Below, in pieces: positions 6,624 through 10,894 of a stretch of 10,894 bases of DNA. The translations under genes were made by a program, and so were the position numbers. Numbering within the stretch: position 1 is the first letter of the stretch; the number at the start of each line of letters is the position of its first letter. Under the pieces are notes generated by a model. The model was not told the origin of the DNA, did not search any database, and worked only from the letters and a program-made list of their open reading frames with translations. This DNA is from Clostridium sp. CAG:967 (GTDB lineage Bacteria > Cyanobacteriota > Vampirovibrionia > Gastranaerophilales > Gastranaerophilaceae): positions 1-10,894 of the forward strand of contig HF991469.1 in NCBI GenBank assembly GCA_000433095.1. Reading direction: 5' to 3'.

Positions 6624-7498
6624 TTATTTATAAGCGTTTATTAGCATACTTCCCGTGCTCATTCCACCTGCTTCGGTAGGGTTACAAGATAGATTTGTAG
6701 CAACATATGAGGCTTTATTTCCTCCTCCTCTGGTACCAAAAGCAAACAAATCATGCCCCCATTTATTGGGACCTTTCATGCCGTTCACATCAATCGCAAA
6801 TAAACTGGGCCCCTTATCATATAAAAGTAATATTGTACCGTCATTAAAAACATACGCTATACGATTATTTTCAATTGCTTTTTGGTTCCAATTGCCACAC
6901 CCTCTTGTTTTTTGAGCTAAATAGTCGTCTGTTAAACTGTCATCCTGATCTTTGTAATATGTGTCTAAACCTTTATATTTCGGTATACATTTATTCGGAT
7001 AAGCATTACCGTTGCATTTTTTTAAAATATTCAGATTTTTTTCCAGATGTGACATAAAAATGCCGCATTCATCAAATCTTCCGCCGTAATCTGCAGGTAT
7101 TGGCGAACCGTCAGCAAGCGTACTTTCTATACATATACCTGCATCATTATATTTTGTACAGACACTATTTCCATAAGGATTTTTATCCCAGTAATAACAT
7201 TCAAGATTATACCCTAAATCTGCATAAACCTTTTGATAAGCCTGCTGCATAACAGAATAAGACTTTTTAAACTGCTGTTTTAGAACCATTTTTTGATGTT
7301 TTTGTATCAAAACAGGCATAGTCATTGCTGCTACTACACCAATGATGCCGAGAGTGACCAATACTTCCGCCAAGGTAAACGCACTAAAACGATTATCTTC
7401 TAACCTGGCTACATGCGTAGCATCCTCAGCTAAAGTAAAACCCTTACTACTGGAGCTTAAAAGGTTGCCCCCCCCCCAACATTGCTAAATCTTCTCAT
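6624..7498 (-). CDS. Type IV pilin-like (pseudopilin) protein, frame interrupted at a G10 tract
   Basis: A surface or secretion pseudopilin by its N-terminal region: FTLAEVLVTLGIIGVVAAMTMPVL, with the Phe+1 and Glu+5 of prepilins and a hydrophobic helix, then QQFKKSYSVMQQAYQKV, and a Cys-rich globular part with a GPNKWGHDLFAF box. The best start is the ATG at 7498, with AAAGGAG 6 bases upstream. From it, the sequence as given reads MRRFSNVGGGATF and stops at 7457, because the G10 run (7468-7477) leaves the pilin body out of frame. With 11 or 8 G it would read on through NLLSSSSKGFTLAED to the pilin, giving 291 or 290 residues. No usable start exists in the pilin frame between the tract and TTG at 7373, which would remove Phe+1. 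So the gene is either phase-variable and OFF here, or the tract length is misread. It has its own promoter and terminator. Confidence 0.85.
7468..7477 (-). repeat. Homopolymer tract G10 (C10 on the plus strand) in the pilin 5' coding region
   Basis: Ten G in a row, beginning with the eighth codon after the ATG at 7498. It is the only such G/C run in an AT-rich window and the frame of the gene turns on its length: 8 or 11 join the start to the pilin, 9 or 10 do not. Tracts of this kind and size are known contingency switches in, for example, Campylobacter and Neisseria. Confidence 0.9.
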
Positions 7499-7504
7499 TA
7501 AGTG

Positions 7505-7511
7505 CTCCTTT
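7505..7511 (-). promoter_or_regulatory. Ribosome binding site that fixes the pilin start at 7498
   Basis: AAAGGAG on the minus strand, 6 bases before the ATG at 7498: near-ideal sequence and spacing. It shows that translation begins upstream of the G tract. Confidence 0.8.
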
Positions 7512-7561
7512 CTTTGACCTATATGGAAAGCAGCTTAGCTGCATTCTTTAATTTATTTTTA

Positions 7562-7590
7562 ATTATAGCAAAACTGCCCCACTTTTTCAA
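7562..7590 (-). promoter_or_regulatory. Promoter of the pilin-like gene
   Basis: Minus strand: -35 TTGAAA (7585-7590), 17-base spacer, -10 TATAAT (7562-7567) with TG one base upstream. Predicted start near 7555 gives a leader of about 57 bases. The -35 lies in the loop and stem of the hppA terminator and the spacer in its 3' arm. The leader holds a 13-bp palindrome (7530-7542, GCAGCTTAGCTGC). Confidence 0.8.
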
Positions 7591-7599
7591 GTGAGGCAG
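7574..7599 (-). terminator. Intrinsic terminator after hppA
   Basis: Arms 7574-7584 and 7589-7599 pair as CTGCCTCACTT with AAGTGGGGCAG (11 bp including one G-T type pair) around a 4-base loop, followed on the minus strand by TTTT. It begins about 25 bases after the hppA stop. On the plus strand the same hairpin is followed by TTTTTT, so it can act in both directions. Confidence 0.85.
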
Positions 7600-7624
7600 C
7601 TTTTTTATGAGATATACTCATTCC

Positions 7625-10054
7625 CTATTTTTCTGATTTTACAGGAATTCTCATTGCATAGAATGAACGAACGACGAACACCAATGCAATAATTAAGAAT
7701 ATCCAGCCTGCAATCGGAGCAACATTTCTGAAGCTTTCAGAAATAGCGATTTCCATTGCAAGAAGACCGAATAATGTTGTGAATTTAATAATAGGATTCA
7801 TTGCTACTGATGATGTATCTTTGAAAGGATCACCAACAGTATCGCCTACTACAGTTGCTTCGTGAAGCGGAGTTCCTTTTTCCTGCAAATCCACTTCTAC
7901 GATTTTCTTAGCGTTATCCCAACATCCGCCTGCGTTTGCCATAAATACAGCCTGGAATAAACCGAATACGGCAATTGCAATCAAGTAGCTTACGAAGAAT
8001 GCTACAGGTGCTGATGTCATGCAGCTTGGTGCTGACAAGCAGGCAAATGCAAGAGCAAATGCAAACAATGCGATAAAGATATTTATCATACCTTTTTGTG
8101 CGTATTGTGTACAAATTTTTACTACTTCTTTTGAATTTGCCACGTTAGCTGATTTTGAATTTGCATCATCAAGTTTGATGTTATCTTTAATGTATTCAGT
8201 TGCAGAATATGCACCTGTTGTAACAGCTTGCATAGAAGCACCTGAGAACCAGTAAATAACAGCACCGCCTGATAATAAACCAAGCAATGTATATGGATTT
8301 AACATATTCAAAATCATTTCAGGTTCAATGCCCAATGTAGATTTGATAACTAAGATTAATGAGAAAATCATAGTAGTAGCACCAACAACAGCTGTACCGA
8401 TTAATACAGGTTTAGATGTTGCTTTGAATGTGTTACCTGCACCGTCATTTTCTTCTAAGTATTTTTTAGCGTTATCAAAATCAGGTTTGAAACCGTAATC
8501 TTTTTCGATTTCTTCTTTTACGTTAGGAATTTCTTCGATTAAAGATAATTCATAAACAGATTGGGCATTATCTGTTACAGGTCCGTAAGAGTCTACGGCA
8601 ATTGTAACAGGTCCCATTCCCAAAAAGCCGAATGCTACAAGACCGAAAGCAAATACTGACGGATAAATCATCACAGCATCAGGAATATGGATAGATGCAA
8701 CGTATGCAATACCCATTAACATTACGATTACCATACCAATCCAGAAAGCAGAGAAGTTACCCGCAACAATACCGGAAAGGATTGTCAATGAAGCACCGCC
8801 TTCACGGGATGCTGTTACAACTTCTTCAGTATGTTTTGCTTTTGGAGAAGTAAAGATTTTAGTAAATTCAGGAATTAATGCAGCACCTAAAGTACCGCAA
8901 GAAATAATAGCTGAAAGTACTAACCATAAGTTACCGCCCATATCAGCCAATAACCAGTGACTTACAACAAAAGTCATTGCAATTGAAAGAATTGATGTTA
9001 ACCAAACAAGGTTAGTTAACGGTTTTTCAAAATCAAATTTTTCTGTTTTTGCTGCATAGAATTTATCAACAACACCGTTAATCCAGTATGCAACAACTGA
9101 AGTAACAATCATTAAAAATCTCATTACGAAAATCCAGGTTAATAATTGAACCTGATTATCAGCGCCTGCAACTGCAAGCAGGATAAATGAAACAAGAGCA
9201 ACACCGGTTACACCGTAAGTTTCAAAACCGTCAGCTGTAGGTCCGATAGAATCTCCTGCGTTATCACCTGTACAGTCTGCGATTACACCGGGGTTTCTCG
9301 GATCATCTTCTTTGATACCGAATTGAATTTTCATCAAGTCAGAACCGATATCAGCAATCTTTGTAAAGATACCGCCTGCAACACGAAGAGCAGAAGCACC
9401 TAAAGATTCACCGATAGCAAAACCGATAAAACAAGCACCTGCGATTTCGCCCGGAACAAACAATAAGATGATTAACATCATAATAAGTTCAACTGATACA
9501 AGGCAAACACCGATAGACATACCTGCTTTTAAAGGAATATTCATAATATTTAGAGGATTTCCTTTAAGTGCGGCAAAAGCAGTTCTTGAGTTTGCTAAAG
9601 TGTTCATTCTGATACCGAACCAGGCAACACCGTAAGAACCCAAAATACCGATTACTGACCAAGCAAGAATAATTAACACGTTGCTTAACGGCATATGCTG
9701 CAAGTATCCGAAGTAAAAAGCGATACATAAACCGATTAATACTTCTAAAACAAGCAAAAACTTACCTTGTTGGATTAAGTAAGTTTTACAAGTTTCAAAA
9801 ATTGTGTTTCCAACTTCAGCCATAGCTGTGTGAACATCCAATTTTTTAATTTTTAAAAATTCGATAAATCCGAATATCAAACCGATAACAGAAATCACAA
9901 TCCCGATAACCAAATAATTAAAGAAATCAGGGTTAGCTTCCTTGATACCCGGAACAACCAAATCAGCTTCGCTTGCTAGAACAGGCGAAACTCCCATTAG
10001 CATAGCTGCAAACATCGCAAACAATGCTTTTGGTGAAGTTAATTTTTTAATCAT
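7625..10054 (-). CDS. hppA: Membrane-bound proton-translocating pyrophosphatase, divergent K+-independent type
   Basis: Hydrolyses pyrophosphate to pump ions across the cytoplasmic membrane, saving energy in a fermenting cell. 809 residues with many membrane helices; the first (8-27, ending in a VLASEA signal-like site) may be cleaved or an extra helix. Substrate-site motifs: EDDPRNPGVIAD (249-260), GDNAGD (263-268), DSYGPVTDNA (488-497), NAGGCWDNAKK (707-717), GDTVGDPFKDT (737-747). Lys544 in GNTFKATSK is the residue that makes the family independent of K+. The segment 'CTGDNAGDSIGPTADGFETY' differs from canonical enzymes, and the loop 498-539 is about 19 residues longer than I recall for them. 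It resembles the divergent, Na+-regulated H+-pumping group described from Chlorobium limicola (recalled, not searched). GGAG lies 5 bases before the ATG; it is transcribed alone. Confidence 0.95.
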   Translation of the reverse strand: MIKKLTSPKALFAMFAAMLMGVSPVLASEADLVVPGIKEANPDFFNYLVIGIVISVIGLIFGFIEFLKIKKLDVHTAMAEVGNTIFETCKTYLIQQGKFLLVLEVLIGLCIAFYFGYLQHMPLSNVLIILAWSVIGILGSYGVAWFGIRMNTLANSRTAFAALKGNPLNIMNIPLKAGMSIGVCLVSVELIMMLIILLFVPGEIAGACFIGFAIGESLGASALRVAGGIFTKIADIGSDLMKIQFGIKEDDPRNPGVIADCTGDNAGDSIGPTADGFETYGVTGVALVSFILLAVAGADNQVQLLTWIFVMRFLMIVTSVVAYWINGVVDKFYAAKTEKFDFEKPLTNLVWLTSILSIAMTFVVSHWLLADMGGNLWLVLSAIISCGTLGAALIPEFTKIFTSPKAKHTEEVVTASREGGASLTILSGIVAGNFSAFWIGMVIVMLMGIAYVASIHIPDAVMIYPSVFAFGLVAFGFLGMGPVTIAVDSYGPVTDNAQSVYELSLIEEIPNVKEEIEKDYGFKPDFDNAKKYLEENDGAGNTFKATSKPVLIGTAVVGATTMIFSLILVIKSTLGIEPEMILNMLNPYTLLGLLSGGAVIYWFSGASMQAVTTGAYSATEYIKDNIKLDDANSKSANVANSKEVVKICTQYAQKGMINIFIALFAFALAFACLSAPSCMTSAPVAFFVSYLIAIAVFGLFQAVFMANAGGCWDNAKKIVEVDLQEKGTPLHEATVVGDTVGDPFKDTSSVAMNPIIKFTTLFGLLAMEIAISESFRNVAPIAGWIFLIIALVFVVRSFYAMRIPVKSEK

Positions 10055-10108
10055 GTTTTCTCCTTCACTAATATAAGTTGTTTCTACTACTACTAAACTA
10101 TTACAAAA

Positions 10109-10137
10109 ATTATAAACTAAATTATAATTTTAAACAA
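10109..10137 (-). promoter_or_regulatory. Promoter of hppA
   Basis: Minus strand: -35 TTGTTT (10132-10137), 17-base spacer, perfect -10 TATAAT (10109-10114). Start near 10102 gives a leader of about 48 bases ending in AAGGAG. No terminator hairpin was found between the upstream gene's stop (10173) and this promoter. Confidence 0.7.
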
Positions 10138-10172
10138 TACCGTAATTATAAATCATCTGATTGTATTACAGC

Positions 10173-10894
10173 CTAATAAAGATAAACATCTTCAAGAAGC
10201 TTTATTTCAAATTCACTACCCGCAGGAATTGAAATTCTTGCGCCCTTGCACCATAAGGCAAAAAGAGGCGAACCGACAAAGTTTACAGCGTAAACAAGCA
10301 TTCCGGTAATTGTCGGAATCGGAGAAATTATGACACCAACAGGATTGTCAGCAAGTTTGTTTGAAGTTCTTCTTGTTTTTTTATAGAAATTTTCACCTTT
10401 ATCAACTTGTCTTGCAACACCTTTCCAGTATTGGCGTTTGCCTTTTATGTTGTTAAAGAAAACTTTTTTTAAATTTGCTCTGGTAATTTTTGCATGAACG
10501 CTTCTTGTAGAACCTCTAAATGTAATACTGTCAACCATAAGTACTATAAGACCGCCGTTTCCCGTATATTGAGGCAGATGAGAATTTTGGACTACGGCTG
10601 TAAATTTTGTTCCTTCCGTAATAGTGACATACCTTTGCGTAACAGGTTTCACGGTTGTGAATGAAACTCTTGCACCTTCTTTTAAATAATCGGAAATTAC
10701 AGAATTTGATTTAACTCTGAATTTTGTACCTTTTTTAATTCTTATTGCCGTTGATTTATCGTACTTGTAATCATTTGGAAGCTTTTTTACACCAAGCTGA
10801 GGTTTTGCATCAGGGGTAACAGGCTGTGTTTTAGGAGGCAATTGCGGCGATGATGACTGCACAGGTTCAGCAGAAGACTGGGCGGGAGAAACCT
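10173..10894 (-). CDS. Hypothetical protein, 5' end outside the window
   Basis: The frame is open to the window edge, so the start is not seen; the GTG at 10862 is only an internal valine. The visible 240 residues begin with a Ser/Pro/Gln/Ala-rich stretch (to about 10780), typical of a linker in a secreted or periplasm-spanning protein, then a basic, beta-rich domain with two 'I-K/T-x-G-T-K-F' segments (IRIKKGTKFRV and VTITEGTKFTAV), a Lys/Arg-rich middle, a hydrophobic stretch (IPTITGMLVYAVNFVGSPLFALW) and an ending IPAGSEFEIKLLEDVYLY. The last part is like the G-T-x-F-x-I-x-L ends of proteins whose final strands set a barrel. I do not recognise a named family. Codon use resembles its neighbours, and no signs of transfer are visible. 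It lies 118 bp upstream of hppA, in the same direction. Confidence 0.7.
   Translation of the reverse strand, partial: VSPAQSSAEPVQSSSPQLPPKTQPVTPDAKPQLGVKKLPNDYKYDKSTAIRIKKGTKFRVKSNSVISDYLKEGARVSFTTVKPVTQRYVTITEGTKFTAVVQNSHLPQYTGNGGLIVLMVDSITFRGSTRSVHAKITRANLKKVFFNNIKGKRQYWKGVARQVDKGENFYKKTRRTSNKLADNPVGVIISPIPTITGMLVYAVNFVGSPLFALWCKGARISIPAGSEFEIKLLEDVYLY

Noticed and set aside
6624..7373. A pilin reading frame starting at TTG 7373 (L-A-E-V-L-V)
   Set aside because: It would start inside the prepilin motif, lose Phe+1 and Thr+2, and has no ribosome binding site. The strong site and ATG lie at 7498, so this is an artefact of the G-tract frame break.

Overview
The window reads as AT-rich bacterial chromosome from a fermenting anaerobe, most likely a member of the Gastranaerophilales/Melainabacteria (non-photosynthetic relatives of Cyanobacteria). 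This rests on inference from three things: the prepilin style (FTLAEVLVTLGIIGVVAAMT start, a 'GPNKWGHDLF' box near the C-terminus), a small orphan protein beginning MKISPVGNQIYFNG, and an energy setting with a membrane pyrophosphatase and an acyl-CoA dehydratase activase. No rRNA, tRNA, CRISPR array or transposase was seen. Almost everything is on the minus strand, so the text below runs from high to low coordinates.

Right end (10894 to 7500): a partial hypothetical secreted or envelope protein runs off the window. Next is a divergent H+-translocating pyrophosphatase (hppA) with its own promoter (TTGTTT-N17-TATAAT) and a hairpin terminator. The -35 box of the next gene lies in that terminator.

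Middle (7498 to 4665): a type IV pilin-like gene starts at a strong ribosome binding site, but a run of 10 G, eight codons into the gene, puts the ATG out of frame with the pilin body. With 8 or 11 G the frame is continuous. This looks like a phase-variable (on/off) locus captured in the OFF state, or a homopolymer sequencing error. It ends in a hairpin terminator. Next is a single-ASKHA-domain activase of the 2-hydroxyacyl-CoA dehydratase activator family, with an extra cysteine-rich tail. The only plus-strand gene (4770..5528), a one-TM orphan protein, converges on it with 3 bp between stop codons.

Left half (4664 to 1): two translation-quality operons. The first is a YkgJ-type cysteine-cluster protein, then rlmN, then dtd, from a promoter so close to the first ATG that the message should be leaderless. 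The second has a clear extended -10 promoter just after dtd and holds a zinc-ribbon protein with a long Asn/Arg/Gly/Gln/Tyr-rich disordered region and two copies of a ~52-residue repeat, then rimM, then trmD. RlmN, Dtd, RimM and TrmD act on 23S rRNA/tRNA, mischarged tRNA, 30S assembly and tRNA G37, so the uncharacterised zinc-ribbon protein is plausibly an RNA- or ribosome-linked factor. A ribosome binding site at the extreme left edge points to another minus-strand gene just outside the window.

The best candidates for something new are the poly-G-switched pilin with its doubled FTLAE motif, and the zinc-ribbon/repeat protein in the rimM-trmD operon.
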